34,571 nt of DNA from an uncultured bacterium (GTDB lineage: Bacteria > Verrucomicrobiota > Kiritimatiellia > PWTM01), in the NCBI GenBank assembly GCA_900661335.1, contig CAACVY010000028.1, positions 1-34,571 of the forward strand, read 5' to 3'. The translations under genes were made by a program, and so were the position numbers. The notes under the pieces were generated by a model that was not told where the DNA came from, searched no databases, and was given only the letters and a program-made list of their open reading frames with translations. Of this stretch, positions 1 to 9,780 are shown in pieces. Each line of letters begins with the position of its first letter. The first letter of the stretch is position 1.

Positions 1-13
1 CGCGGCGGCATCG

Positions 14-26
14 TCCAAAGATTGGA
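14..26. repeat. Single palindrome TCCAA-AGA-TTGGA (family also at 19735 and 24065)
   Basis: Direct read: gTCCAAAGATTGGAc; same 5-3-5 architecture as the other six copies. Confidence 0.75.
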
Positions 27-156
27 CAAGCCGACGCAGATGCCGGCGCCGACCCCTCGAGCGCCAAGCGGCTGGGCCGCCCAATGGCCCGCAACCTTGG
101 CTTGCGCAGGTCGAATTGGGCTTGGCGTGGTCCGAGTTCTGACGGAAAATACGCAC

Positions 157-873
157 ATGTCCTCGGTGAGTTCGTACCCAATTCGGTGTCCGCGCTGCCA
201 GGCGGAAATCGAGGCCCGGCTGTTCGACGCGGTGAACGTGCACGACATGCCGGAGTTGCGCGAAGCGATTTTGGCCGACCGTCTCAACCGCGTGCAGTGC
301 GGCACGTGCGGGCTTTCGTTTCGCGTAGACAAGGATCTCTTCTATCTGGACCCGGACCGGGGATTCGCGATTTGGTGGAGTCCGAACGGCCGCACGGACC
401 CGACCACGGCGGAGCAACAATTCCAAGACATGCAGTCGCGCCTCGCCGCGCAGTCCGATTTGCCTCGCTACACATGGCACCTGGTCTACGACCGTCGAGA
501 ACTGGTCGAGCGTATGTTCATCGCAGAGGCCGGACTGGACGTGAGGGTCGTCGAGTACGTGAAGTACCTGATCTATTCGCGGAATCGCGAGAAGCTCGAC
601 CCGGCCCAACGGCGGTTGCTCTACGCCGGACAACCGGCAGACTCCGACTACCTGCAGTTTGTTGTGGAGAATACCGGCACGGGGCGCCTTGAAGGCGTCG
701 TGGAGTATCCGCGCAAGGGCTACGACGAGGTGGCGGCGCTGTTCTCGGGTCCGCAAGCTCAGTCTCTGCTGGAGCTGTTCCCCGGACCGCATCTGGACGC
801 ACGCGCATTGCTACAGGATGATTCCATCCCGCCGGACGACCTGGACGACTCGTCGAGGGCGGATGACACTTAA
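157..873 (+). CDS. CpXC domain protein (putative zinc-binding)
   Basis: ORF 22..873; internal ATG at 157 gives MSSVSSYPIRCPRCQAEIEARLFDAVNVHDMPELREAIL...VQCGTCGLSF, with two CPxC/CxxC pairs typical of the CpXC family. Start codon is inferred. Confidence 0.75.
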   Translation: MSSVSSYPIRCPRCQAEIEARLFDAVNVHDMPELREAILADRLNRVQCGTCGLSFRVDKDLFYLDPDRGFAIWWSPNGRTDPTTAEQQFQDMQSRLAAQSDLPRYTWHLVYDRRELVERMFIAEAGLDVRVVEYVKYLIYSRNREKLDPAQRRLLYAGQPADSDYLQFVVENTGTGRLEGVVEYPRKGYDEVAALFSGPQAQSLLELFPGPHLDARALLQDDSIPPDDLDDSSRADDT

Positions 874-926
874 CCCACGGCCGGGTGCGGCAGCGCCGCG
901 ACGGCCGGGCTGGGAGATGGACAACG

Positions 927-3857
927 ATGACTGCGAGCCGTTCACGACATGGATTTCGTTTGATCGAGCAAGTGGAGCTGCCGGAACTGGGAGGCGTTGG
1001 ACGCCGCTGGGTTCACGAGCGGACTGGCGCGCGTCTACTGCACCTGGACGTGGGCGACGACGAGCACTTGTTTTGCGCCGCGTTTCGCACGCCGCCGCCC
1101 GACGACACGGGGTTGCCCCACATCCTCGAACACACTGTGTTGTGCGGCTCACGGAAATATCCGGTGAAGGATCCGTTCGTCGAATTGCTGAAAAGCAGCT
1201 TGGCCACGTTTCTCAACGCGATCACCTGGCCGGACCGGACCATCTACCCATGCGCCAGCACCAACGCGCGGGACTTCATGAACCTCATGTCGGTCTACTG
1301 CGACGCGGTGTTCCACCCGCTGCTGAAAAAAGAGCACTTCCAGCAAGAGGGGTATCACTATGCGCTCCGCGAACCCGGCAACCTGGACAGCGAGCTGACC
1401 ATTGTCGGCATCGTGTTCAATGAGATGAAGGGTGCGTACTCAACGTTGGACGGGCTGATCGAGCGCACGACCGAGTCCGGCCTGTTCCCGGACACCCCCG
1501 CCGGGCACGACTCAGGCGGCTGGCCGGAAGCGATCCCCTCGCTCACCTACGAACGCTTCGTGGAATTTCATCGAGCGCACTACCATCCATCCAACGCGTA
1601 CTTTTTTCTGTACACTTCGTGGGACCCGTCGCCGTATTTGGAATTTCTGGACCGAGAAGTTCTCTGCGCGTTCGAACGGAGAGCGGAACCACCGCCGATC
1701 GCGTTACAGCCAAAGTGGTCCCAACCGCGGCGCGTCGTGGTTCCGTACCCTGCCATGCCCGACGAAACGCCTGATCGGCGCACGGCGTACGCGATGGCCT
1801 GGGTGGTCAACCCAGTGGAGGACCTGGACTCCACGTTGGCGCTGAGCGTGGCGCACCAGTATTTGCTCGGACACGCCGGCAGCCCCTTGCGGCGCGCCTT
1901 GTTGGAGTCCGGGCTGGGCGAAGAAATCATCGAAAGCTATTCGAACGCGCATCGGGAGTGCACGTGGACGGTCGGACTGTACGGCGCGAACCTGGCTCGG
2001 ACGGCCGAGATCGAGCATTTGGTCTTTGGCGTGCTCGAACGAGAATGCCGGCAAGGCTTCGACCGTGACGAGCTCGACAGCGCGTTCCACCAGTTCGAGC
2101 TGGCGGCGTTGGATGTGCCGGAGCTGTTTCCACTGCGCCTGATGGACCGCGTGTACATGGCCTGGGTGAACGGGGCCGATCCCTGGGCGTGGCTAAAGAT
2201 TCGCGAGCGACTCCGCGAGTGGCGTCAGCGGCTACAGCGCGAACCGCAGTGCTTTGAAGAGGCCGTACGCCGCTGGATCCTTCACAATCCCCATCGGCTT
2301 CACATGACGTTCGTGCCCGACGCGGACTACGAACGGCGCCAAGAGGAGGCTTGGGCCCGGCGATTGTCTCAATACAAGAGCAGCCTGTCCCGCGCAGAGC
2401 TTGAAGCTCTGGACCGCGAGGCCCGTGAATTGGAACGCAAACAGGGCGAGCCGAACCCTCCGGAGGCACTGGCCACCTTGCCACGACTGGCCCGAAAGGA
2501 CATCCCGCCCGACCCGCGCCGGTTGGAAGTGGATACCGCGGAGGTGGACGGCTGCCCGTGGATGCGCGTGGCCGTATTGACGCGCGGCGTGCTGTACATG
2601 CACCTGGCGTTGGATCTTTCCGATCTCGAACTCGGATGGTGGCCATGGCTGCCCTCGTTGCTGGCAGTGTGGTTGCGCAGCGGCGCCGCAGATCAAGACT
2701 ATGCTGCGATGGCACGGCGCGAAGCCGCAGCGTGCGCCGGTGTGGGCGGGCAGATCCAACTCGAGAGCCGAATCGAGGATCCCCAGCAGTGCCGGCCATC
2801 GCTGGGATTCTTCACGCACGCTCTGGAGGAACGTGTGGAGGCCGCGCTCGGCGTCGTGCGCGACCGCGTGCTGAAGCCCGACTTCCGCGATCTCGACCGA
2901 ATCCGCACGATCCTCTTGGAGCGCTATTCATCGTTGCGCGACGACGTCGTGGCTTCCGGCAGCACCTATGCCGCCACTCGCGCGACGCGGCGAGTGTCGC
3001 GCGTCGGGCAGCTGGCGGAATGGACCAGTGGCATCGAACAAGTGCGCTGGGCGCGGAAACTCGCCGAAGATGTGCGCGCGAACCCCGAACTCATCGCCCA
3101 TACGCTGGCCGCCCTCCATCGCCGCGTGTTGTCTCGACCCCGATGGGTGATGAGCGTGGCCGGGCCCGACGCTGTGTGCCAGCGCACGCGGGAGTGGTTC
3201 CGCGATCTCATCGCGGCAACGCGCACGCGTGAGACTAGCGAACCGGCACCCGAACCGCCCACCGTCTGCGACGCTCGACTGGAAGGCATCGCGATCCCCA
3301 GTGAAGTCGGGTTCCTAGGCCTGGCGGTGCCATCGGCACCAGCGACTTCGCCCCACGCGGCGCCGTTACATGTACTGATGCACCACCTCAGCCTCGAGTA
3401 CCTCTGGCAGGAAATCCGCGTGAAACGCGGCGCGTACGGCTGCCGCTCCGGGTACGATCCCACCCTGGGTGTCTTGACCTTCTCCAGCTATCGCGATCCG
3501 ACCACGGACGAAACTCTGGCGGTGATGACCCGAATCCCTGACATCGTCCAGAAGGAACTGGACCTGTCGCCGGACACGGTGGAGCGAGCCGTCGTCGGAG
3601 CGCTGAAGGGAATGGATCGCCCCTGGCGCCCTGCCAGCGCCGTAGCCATGGCGGTCCGACGCCACTTCAGCGGAGTCACGGAAGAGTTCCGCCGCCAGCT
3701 GCGCCGTCGTATCCTGGCTGTAACGCCCGATGACCTCCGCGAGGTGGCCGCTACATGGCTGCAACCGCTGCGTGACCCGCCCGCAGTGTGCATCATCGGC
3801 GGACGAGAATATCTCGACGCGCACGCGCCGCTCGGTACGGAGATCCACGAATTGTGA
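927..3857 (+). CDS. M16C family zinc metallopeptidase (presequence protease PreP-like)
   Basis: ORF 885..3857; inverted zinc motif HxxEH in 'LPHILEHTVLCGSRKYPVKDPFVELLKSS', 'FNEMKGAYSTLDGLI', 'LFPDTPAGHDSGGWPEAIPSLTYERFVEFHRAHYHPSNAYFFLY' as in PreP. Start MTASRSRHGF at ATG 927 is inferred. Confidence 0.9.
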   Translation: MTASRSRHGFRLIEQVELPELGGVGRRWVHERTGARLLHLDVGDDEHLFCAAFRTPPPDDTGLPHILEHTVLCGSRKYPVKDPFVELLKSSLATFLNAITWPDRTIYPCASTNARDFMNLMSVYCDAVFHPLLKKEHFQQEGYHYALREPGNLDSELTIVGIVFNEMKGAYSTLDGLIERTTESGLFPDTPAGHDSGGWPEAIPSLTYERFVEFHRAHYHPSNAYFFLYTSWDPSPYLEFLDREVLCAFERRAEPPPIALQPKWSQPRRVVVPYPAMPDETPDRRTAYAMAWVVNPVEDLDSTLALSVAHQYLLGHAGSPLRRALLESGLGEEIIESYSNAHRECTWTVGLYGANLARTAEIEHLVFGVLERECRQGFDRDELDSAFHQFELAALDVPELFPLRLMDRVYMAWVNGADPWAWLKIRERLREWRQRLQREPQCFEEAVRRWILHNPHRLHMTFVPDADYERRQEEAWARRLSQYKSSLSRAELEALDREARELERKQGEPNPPEALATLPRLARKDIPPDPRRLEVDTAEVDGCPWMRVAVLTRGVLYMHLALDLSDLELGWWPWLPSLLAVWLRSGAADQDYAAMARREAAACAGVGGQIQLESRIEDPQQCRPSLGFFTHALEERVEAALGVVRDRVLKPDFRDLDRIRTILLERYSSLRDDVVASGSTYAATRATRRVSRVGQLAEWTSGIEQVRWARKLAEDVRANPELIAHTLAALHRRVLSRPRWVMSVAGPDAVCQRTREWFRDLIAATRTRETSEPAPEPPTVCDARLEGIAIPSEVGFLGLAVPSAPATSPHAAPLHVLMHHLSLEYLWQEIRVKRGAYGCRSGYDPTLGVLTFSSYRDPTTDETLAVMTRIPDIVQKELDLSPDTVERAVVGALKGMDRPWRPASAVAMAVRRHFSGVTEEFRRQLRRRILAVTPDDLREVAATWLQPLRDPPAVCIIGGREYLDAHAPLGTEIHEL

Positions 3858-5539
3858 TCGCGTCGCCCACCATGCCGCTCGCCGAGCCTTCCCTTCCACC
3901 CCTGCTCTCCATTCGCGGGCTGGTCGTGGAGTTCCCCAGCGACACGGGCGTGGTGCGCGCAGTAGACGGCGCAGACCTGGATGTCGCCATGGGCGAGATC
4001 GTCGGACTCGTGGGCGAGAGTGGGTCAGGAAAATCCGTCACCGCGCTGTCGGTGCTTCAACTCCTTCGTGGCGTGGCGCGTTACCCCGCCGGCCGAATTG
4101 AGTGGCACGCGCCGGGCCATCCCCCGCGGAATCTCTTGGAGTTGCCGGAAGAAGTTCTTCGCACGATCCGGGGCGGAGAGGTCGGGATCGTGTTCCAGGA
4201 ACCCATGACCTCCTTGAACCCGCTGCATACGATCGGGCGACAGGTGGCCGAAGCGATCCGCCTCCATCGTCGCGTGCCTCCCGCGGACGTCCGCCGCGAG
4301 GTGATCGAGTGGCTCGAACGGGTGGGCTTTCCAGGGGCCGCCGAACGCTTGGATGCCTATCCCCACCAACTCTCCGGTGGGGAGCGCCAGCGCGTGATGA
4401 TCGCCATGGCGCTGGTCAATCGTCCGCGGCTACTGATCGCCGACGAGCCTACCACGGCGTTGGACGTGACTATCCAAGCCCAGATCGTCGAACTCGTTGC
4501 CCGACTGCGCCGTGAACTGGGCATGGCGGTGCTGTGGATCACCCACGACCTTGGGTTGGTTCGGCGGTTGGCGGACCGGATCGCAGTCATGCAACGCGGC
4601 CGGATCGTGGAGAGCGGCCCGACCTCGGAATTGTTCGCTCGGCCTCAGCATCCGTACTCGAAAACACTGCTGGCCGCCGTGCCGCGCGGAACGCCCGCAA
4701 CCCCGCCGCCCGAGGCGCCGGTGGTGTTGGAGGTGCACAACCTCTCGGTGCATTTCCCGGTTCGGCGGGGCGTGTTGCGTCGAGAAGTCGCACGGATCCG
4801 CGCGCTTGAGCAACTCAGCTTCCATTTGCGTGAAGGACGCTCCGTGGGGTTGGTGGGGGAGAGCGGCTCCGGAAAAACCACGGCCGCATTGGCCATCGCA
4901 CGGCTGTTGCACGGCACGCCTGCGCGCAGGACCGGCGAGGTCTTGTTTGCCGGAAGCTCTTGGCAATCGCTGCCTGAGCGTCAAATCCGGTGGCTGCGCC
5001 GTGAACTGCAAATCGTGTTCCAGGACCCCGCTGGCTCGCTCAACCCCCGAATGACGACCGCCGAGATCGTCGGCGAAGGTCTACGGGTTCATCGGCCGGA
5101 TCTTTCGCAAATGGCGCGGGACCAAGAAATCGTTCGCGCGTTTACCATGGTGGGACTAGATCCGGAGCTCCGACATCGCTATCCGCACGAGTTATCCGGT
5201 GGCCAACGTCAACGAGTGGCCTTGGCTCGTGCCTTGGTGCTGTCGCCTCGGCTGCTGATTTTGGACGAGCCGACCTCTGCGTTAGATGTCACGTTGCAAG
5301 CGGAGATCGTGGACTTGCTCCGCTCCATCCAGGAGCAATGGCGTACTGCATACATTCTGATCAGCCATGACCTTCGGGTCGTCCGCGCGTTGTGCCACGA
5401 GGTGGTCGTGCTCCGCCGAGGCCAGGTGGTCGAGCAAGGGCCCACGGAGCAAGTGCTTCGTTCGCCCCGCGCACCTTACACACGGGCGTTGTTGGCGGCA
5501 GCGTTGGATTACCGCGTCGAGGAAGAAGCGACTGGATGA
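3854..5539 (+). CDS. yejF: Duplicated ABC ATPase of a peptide (YejF-like) transporter
   Basis: Two Walker A motifs ([16 protein letters not shown]), two LSGG signatures, two Walker B (LLIADEP, LLILDEP). GTG at 3854 overlaps the TGA of the M16C gene; ATG at 3872 is the alternative start. Confidence 0.88.
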   Translation: MIASPTMPLAEPSLPPLLSIRGLVVEFPSDTGVVRAVDGADLDVAMGEIVGLVGESGSGKSVTALSVLQLLRGVARYPAGRIEWHAPGHPPRNLLELPEEVLRTIRGGEVGIVFQEPMTSLNPLHTIGRQVAEAIRLHRRVPPADVRREVIEWLERVGFPGAAERLDAYPHQLSGGERQRVMIAMALVNRPRLLIADEPTTALDVTIQAQIVELVARLRRELGMAVLWITHDLGLVRRLADRIAVMQRGRIVESGPTSELFARPQHPYSKTLLAAVPRGTPATPPPEAPVVLEVHNLSVHFPVRRGVLRREVARIRALEQLSFHLREGRSVGLVGESGSGKTTAALAIARLLHGTPARRTGEVLFAGSSWQSLPERQIRWLRRELQIVFQDPAGSLNPRMTTAEIVGEGLRVHRPDLSQMARDQEIVRAFTMVGLDPELRHRYPHELSGGQRQRVALARALVLSPRLLILDEPTSALDVTLQAEIVDLLRSIQEQWRTAYILISHDLRVVRALCHEVVVLRRGQVVEQGPTEQVLRSPRAPYTRALLAAALDYRVEEEATG

Positions 5540-6600
5540 AGTGCCCTATGGTCCAGTGGTCCAGGTTGACGCAGCGCCGCTGGGCGCTGTTCCGTGCCAA
5601 CCGTCGCGGGTGGATCTCGTTGTGGCTGTTCGTCGCGCTGGTCACCGTGTCCCTCCTCTCACCGCTGATTGCGACCGAACGTCCCTGGCTGGTGCGGGTC
5701 GGCACACGTTGGTGGTGTCCCGTGCTTCGGCCCGTCCGGGAGGTCGAACTGGGCGGCGTATTCGAAACGGAAGCCGATTTTCGTGACCCCTATGTGGTCC
5801 AGACCCTCATCCGGGACCGCGGGGGCTGGATCCTCTGGGCGCCGATTCCCTGGAGCCATGACTCGATTGACATTGATTGTCCCACGCCGGCTCCATCGCC
5901 GCCCTCCCGCCGGCACTGGCTCGGAACCGACGATTTGGGGCGGGACGTCGTCGCGCGGGTTCTCCATGGCTTGCGTCTCTCCGTAGCGTTTGGCTTGGTG
6001 TTGACGGCGATCAGCTCGGTGGTAGGCATTCTATTGGGTGTGTGGCAAGGATACTCTGGCGGCTGGGTGGACTTACTGTTCCAACGGTTCATGGAACTCT
6101 GGGGGGCCATGCCTCGACTGTACATCTTGATTATTGCGTCATCGGTCCTTGTGCCCGGATTCTTTACGCTGCTGGTGATCCTGCTGCTGTTTTCCTGGAT
6201 GAGCCTCGTGGGGGTCGTCCGCGCCGAAACGCTTCGCGCACGTAACTTCGAGTACGTCCGAGCCGCGCGCGCGCTGGGCGTGCCGGGCTGGAGGATCGCC
6301 CTGCGGCATGTGTTGCCGAACTCACTGGTCGCGGCCCTCACGTTCTTGCCCTTCCAACTCGCGGAGTCGTTGACCATGCTCACCGCGCTGGATTTCCTCG
6401 GCCTTGGGCTCCCGCCAGGATCGCCATCGCTGGGCGAGCTACTGCAACAAGGCAAGGCCAACCTCCATGCGCCCTGGCTGGGGCTCACGGCCTTTGTGGC
6501 CTTGGCGGTGCTGTTCATGACCGTAGTCTTCATCGGCGAAGCGGTGAGGGACGTTTTTGATCCTCGTAAAACCCTGGGCGTTCAGGGGGGGCCGTCGTGA
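5536..6600 (+). CDS. yejE: Peptide ABC transporter permease, YejE-like
   Basis: [32 protein letters not shown] then periplasmic insert '[42 protein letters not shown]' and '[28 protein letters not shown]'. ATGA overlap with yejF at 5536. Confidence 0.88.
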   Translation: MKCPMVQWSRLTQRRWALFRANRRGWISLWLFVALVTVSLLSPLIATERPWLVRVGTRWWCPVLRPVREVELGGVFETEADFRDPYVVQTLIRDRGGWILWAPIPWSHDSIDIDCPTPAPSPPSRRHWLGTDDLGRDVVARVLHGLRLSVAFGLVLTAISSVVGILLGVWQGYSGGWVDLLFQRFMELWGAMPRLYILIIASSVLVPGFFTLLVILLLFSWMSLVGVVRAETLRARNFEYVRAARALGVPGWRIALRHVLPNSLVAALTFLPFQLAESLTMLTALDFLGLGLPPGSPSLGELLQQGKANLHAPWLGLTAFVALAVLFMTVVFIGEAVRDVFDPRKTLGVQGGPS

Positions 6601-7697
6601 CCGCGTATATCCTTCGCCGCCTTGCGCTGATGGTGCCCACGCTCTTCGGCATCCTGCTAGTGAATTTTTTCATCATCCAGATGGCGCCTGGCGGACCCGT
6701 GGAACAGATCGTGGCACAGCTCACCGGCCTGGCCGGCGACGTGGCCGGACGGGTCAGCGGCAGAGTGGGACAAGAAGCCACGCCCGCCCAGCCGCCTCAG
6801 CCCGGGACGACCGCCGGGTCCGTGTACCGCGGCGCAGAAGGACTCGATCCGGAGTTTATCAAAGATCTGCGAGCACAGTTCGGGTTCGATCGGCCCATCC
6901 ACGAGCGGTTTTTCAAAATGTGCCGCGACTTTCTCCGGTTCGATTTGGGTCGCAGCTACTACCGTAACGAATCCGTCGCGCGGCTGATCGTAGAGAAACT
7001 GCCTGTGTCGGTATCGCTCGGCGTATGGTCCACGTTGTGCATCTACCTGGTTTCCATTCCGCTTGGGATCCGAAAAGCGGTTCGCGACGGAAGCCGCTTT
7101 GACGCTTGGACCAGCGTGCTGGTTGTAGCCGGGAATGCCGTGCCCGGGTTCCTGTTCGGCATCGTGCTGGTGATCTTGTTCGCCGGCGGCCGTTACTGGC
7201 AACTCTTCCCCCTGCGTGGGCTGGTTTCGGACCATTGGGCGACGCTGTCCCCGCTCGGCAAAGTGCTCGACTACGCCTGGCATATGGTCCTCCCTGTCAC
7301 GACCATGAGCATCGGCGGATTTGCGGGGCTTGCGATGCTCACAAAAAACTCGTTCCTCGACCAAATCCGACAACAGTACGTTCTCACGGCGTACGCGAAG
7401 GGCTGCTCCGAGCGACGGGTGCTGTATGGACATGTGTTCCGCAACGCCATGCTCATTGTCATCGCAGGCTTCCCCTCCACGCTGATCCTGACCTTGTTCA
7501 CTGGATCCGTGCTGGTCGAGGTCATCTTCAGCCTGGACGGCCTTGGCTTGTTGGGGTTCGAAGCCGCCATGAAGCGCGACTATCCGGTCATGATGGGCAC
7601 CCTGTACATCTTCGAGCTGCTAACATTGCTGCTGGGGCTATTGAACGACATTCTCTACACGGTGGTGGATCCGCGAATCGACTTTGAACGCCGTTGA
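6597..7697 (+). CDS. yejB: Peptide ABC transporter permease, YejB-like
   Basis: [42 protein letters not shown]...; GTG start overlapping the yejE TGA (GTGA). Confidence 0.88.
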   Translation: MTAYILRRLALMVPTLFGILLVNFFIIQMAPGGPVEQIVAQLTGLAGDVAGRVSGRVGQEATPAQPPQPGTTAGSVYRGAEGLDPEFIKDLRAQFGFDRPIHERFFKMCRDFLRFDLGRSYYRNESVARLIVEKLPVSVSLGVWSTLCIYLVSIPLGIRKAVRDGSRFDAWTSVLVVAGNAVPGFLFGIVLVILFAGGRYWQLFPLRGLVSDHWATLSPLGKVLDYAWHMVLPVTTMSIGGFAGLAMLTKNSFLDQIRQQYVLTAYAKGCSERRVLYGHVFRNAMLIVIAGFPSTLILTLFTGSVLVEVIFSLDGLGLLGFEAAMKRDYPVMMGTLYIFELLTLLLGLLNDILYTVVDPRIDFERR

Positions 7698-7710
7698 GAT
7701 CCATGGGCCC

Positions 7711-9624
7711 GTGCTTCGTGCTCGCGCCGTCCTCCTCGCGGTCGCAGGATGGCTCGGCATCGTCCTCCCGAGCGACGCCGGATGGAGCAACGGCGTGTGG
7801 CGTGGGCATGGACTGGCCCTTTACGGGGAGCCCAAGTACGGGCCCGACTTTACCCACTTTGAGTATGTCAATCCCAATGCCCCCAAAGGAGGCACCATTC
7901 GGTTAGCCGAAGAGGTGGGATTCGATTCGCTGAACCCGTTCATCGTGCGTGGCAATGCCCCGTTGGGGATCACGCTGGTGTTCGAGACCCTGGCCGTCAA
8001 CAGCGCCGACGAGCCCTTCACGATCTACGGTCTCCTGGCCGAAACCATCGAGATGCCCACCCAACGCGAGTGGGTAGCCTACTACCTGCGGCCCGAAGCG
8101 CGCTGGCATGATGGTCGCCCGGTCACGGCCGACGACGTGATCTTTTCATTCCAGATGCTTCGCGCCCACGGTCTGCCGCAGTACCGTTTCTACTATCACA
8201 ACGTGGACCGCGCCGAAAAGATCAGCGAGCTCGGCGTGCGATTTCATTTCACGCCCGGCGTTACGAACCGTGAACTGCCGCTGATCGTGGGGCAATTACC
8301 GGTCCTGCCTCGCCACTGGTGGGAGGGGCGCGACTTCACTGCACCGACGCTGGATCCCCCCCTGGGAAGCGGCCCGTACCGCGTGGCCGCCGTGGAGCCC
8401 AATCGTTCGATCGTGTTCCAGAGGGTGACGAACTACTGGGGCTGGCACGTACCGGCCGTTCGCGGGCAGTACAACTTCGACGTCGTGCGCTACGACATTT
8501 ACCGTGATGCGTCGGTTAGTCTCGAAGCGTTCAAGGCGGGCGCCTACGACTGGCGGATTGAAATGAGCGCCAAAGACTGGGCCACGGGCTATGAATTCCC
8601 CGAACGTCAGGCGGGTTTGGTGAAATGCGTGATGTTTCCGAGCGGGCGGATCGCCGCGATGCAAGGGTTCGTCTTCAACTTGCGTCGTCCCCTGTTCGCC
8701 GACCGCCGCGTTCGCTGTGCGCTCTCCTATGCATTGGATTTCGAGTGGGCGAACCGTGCACTGTTCTACGGCCAATACCGCCGCTGCCGGAGCTACTTCG
8801 GCCAATCGGAACTCGAAGCCCGTGGCCGCGCGTCAGGAGAAGAACTCGCACTGCTGCGCGATTTGGCCGCCCGTTTTCCCGACCACGTGCCGTCCGAGGT
8901 GTTCGGGGACGAATACCAACCCCCACGTACCCGCGCGGAGCAAGGTGAAGTCGAGCACCGAATCTCGCTGCGGGAGAACCTGCTCCAGGCGCGCGAACTC
9001 TTGCTGCAAGCAGGGTGGCGCCCGAGAGCGACGGACGGCCGATTGGTCCACACCACTCTTCGCGACGCTTGCGGCTTGCCGCTGGAGTTCAACCTTGAGA
9101 TTCTGTTGGTCCAGCCCGCGTTCGAACGGGTCGTGCTGCCGTTGGTTCGCAACCTGGCGAGATTGGGGATTGGCGCTCGGGTCCGCACTGTCGACGCCTC
9201 GGTCTACGTCAATCGGCTCATTGCGCACGACTTTGACGTGATCGTGACCAGTTGGCCGCAAACGGAGAGCCCTGGCAATGAGCAACGCGATTATTGGCAC
9301 TCCATGGCCGCGGATCAGCCGGGAAGCCGCAACTTGGCGGGCCTGCGCAACCCGGCCGTAGACGAGTTGGTCGAACGCTTGATCGCGGCACCGGACCGGC
9401 CCGCTCTGGTCGCCTGCGCACGCGCGCTGGACCGATTACTGCAGTGGCAGTTCCTTTGCATTCCCAATTGGTATCTCCCGGGAGATCGCATCGCCTTCTG
9501 GGATCGGTTCGGCTACCCCGATCCCAAGCCCGACGTCGGCACGACTTGGTTGTACTGGTGGGAAGACGCGGACAAAGCACGTACCCTCCCGCAGCGTCGG
9601 CAACAAGTACGTCGCCAACGCTGA
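7711..9624 (+). CDS. yejA: Extracellular peptide-binding protein, YejA-like (SBP family 5)
   Basis: ORF 7684..9624; 'HGLALYGEPKYGPDFTHFEYVNPNAPKGGTIRLAEEVGFDSLNPFIVRG'; GTG at 7711 gives a signal-peptide-like N-terminus (VLRARAVLLAVAGWLGIVLPSDA). TTG at 7684 is the alternative. Confidence 0.87.
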   Translation: MLRARAVLLAVAGWLGIVLPSDAGWSNGVWRGHGLALYGEPKYGPDFTHFEYVNPNAPKGGTIRLAEEVGFDSLNPFIVRGNAPLGITLVFETLAVNSADEPFTIYGLLAETIEMPTQREWVAYYLRPEARWHDGRPVTADDVIFSFQMLRAHGLPQYRFYYHNVDRAEKISELGVRFHFTPGVTNRELPLIVGQLPVLPRHWWEGRDFTAPTLDPPLGSGPYRVAAVEPNRSIVFQRVTNYWGWHVPAVRGQYNFDVVRYDIYRDASVSLEAFKAGAYDWRIEMSAKDWATGYEFPERQAGLVKCVMFPSGRIAAMQGFVFNLRRPLFADRRVRCALSYALDFEWANRALFYGQYRRCRSYFGQSELEARGRASGEELALLRDLAARFPDHVPSEVFGDEYQPPRTRAEQGEVEHRISLRENLLQARELLLQAGWRPRATDGRLVHTTLRDACGLPLEFNLEILLVQPAFERVVLPLVRNLARLGIGARVRTVDASVYVNRLIAHDFDVIVTSWPQTESPGNEQRDYWHSMAADQPGSRNLAGLRNPAVDELVERLIAAPDRPALVACARALDRLLQWQFLCIPNWYLPGDRIAFWDRFGYPDPKPDVGTTWLYWWEDADKARTLPQRRQQVRRQR

Positions 9625-9654
9625 ACCGCAGGCTCATGGACCCCCAATGGGAGA

Positions 9655-9693
9655 TCACCGGCGGACGGGTGCAGTTAGGAAACACGCCGGTGA
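9655..9693. terminator. Perfect 9-bp inverted repeat TCACCGGCG / CGCCGGTGA with 21-nt loop, between convergent genes
   Basis: Direct read of 9655-9663 and 9685-9693; lies between the yejA stop (9624) and the Wzy/TPR gene stop (9781). No T-tract, so the terminator role is tentative. Confidence 0.4.
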
Positions 9694-9780
9694 GGCGACT
9701 CGAATGCGTCCGCGTCGGCTGGCTTCGCAGGGTCCAACAACAGCGCTCCGTAGCCGCACGCGCAGGAAGACTCACAGAAC

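Noticed and set aside
1927-2799. 290-aa minus-strand ORF
   Set aside because: Antisense to the M16C peptidase; Arg/Pro-rich shadow ORF.
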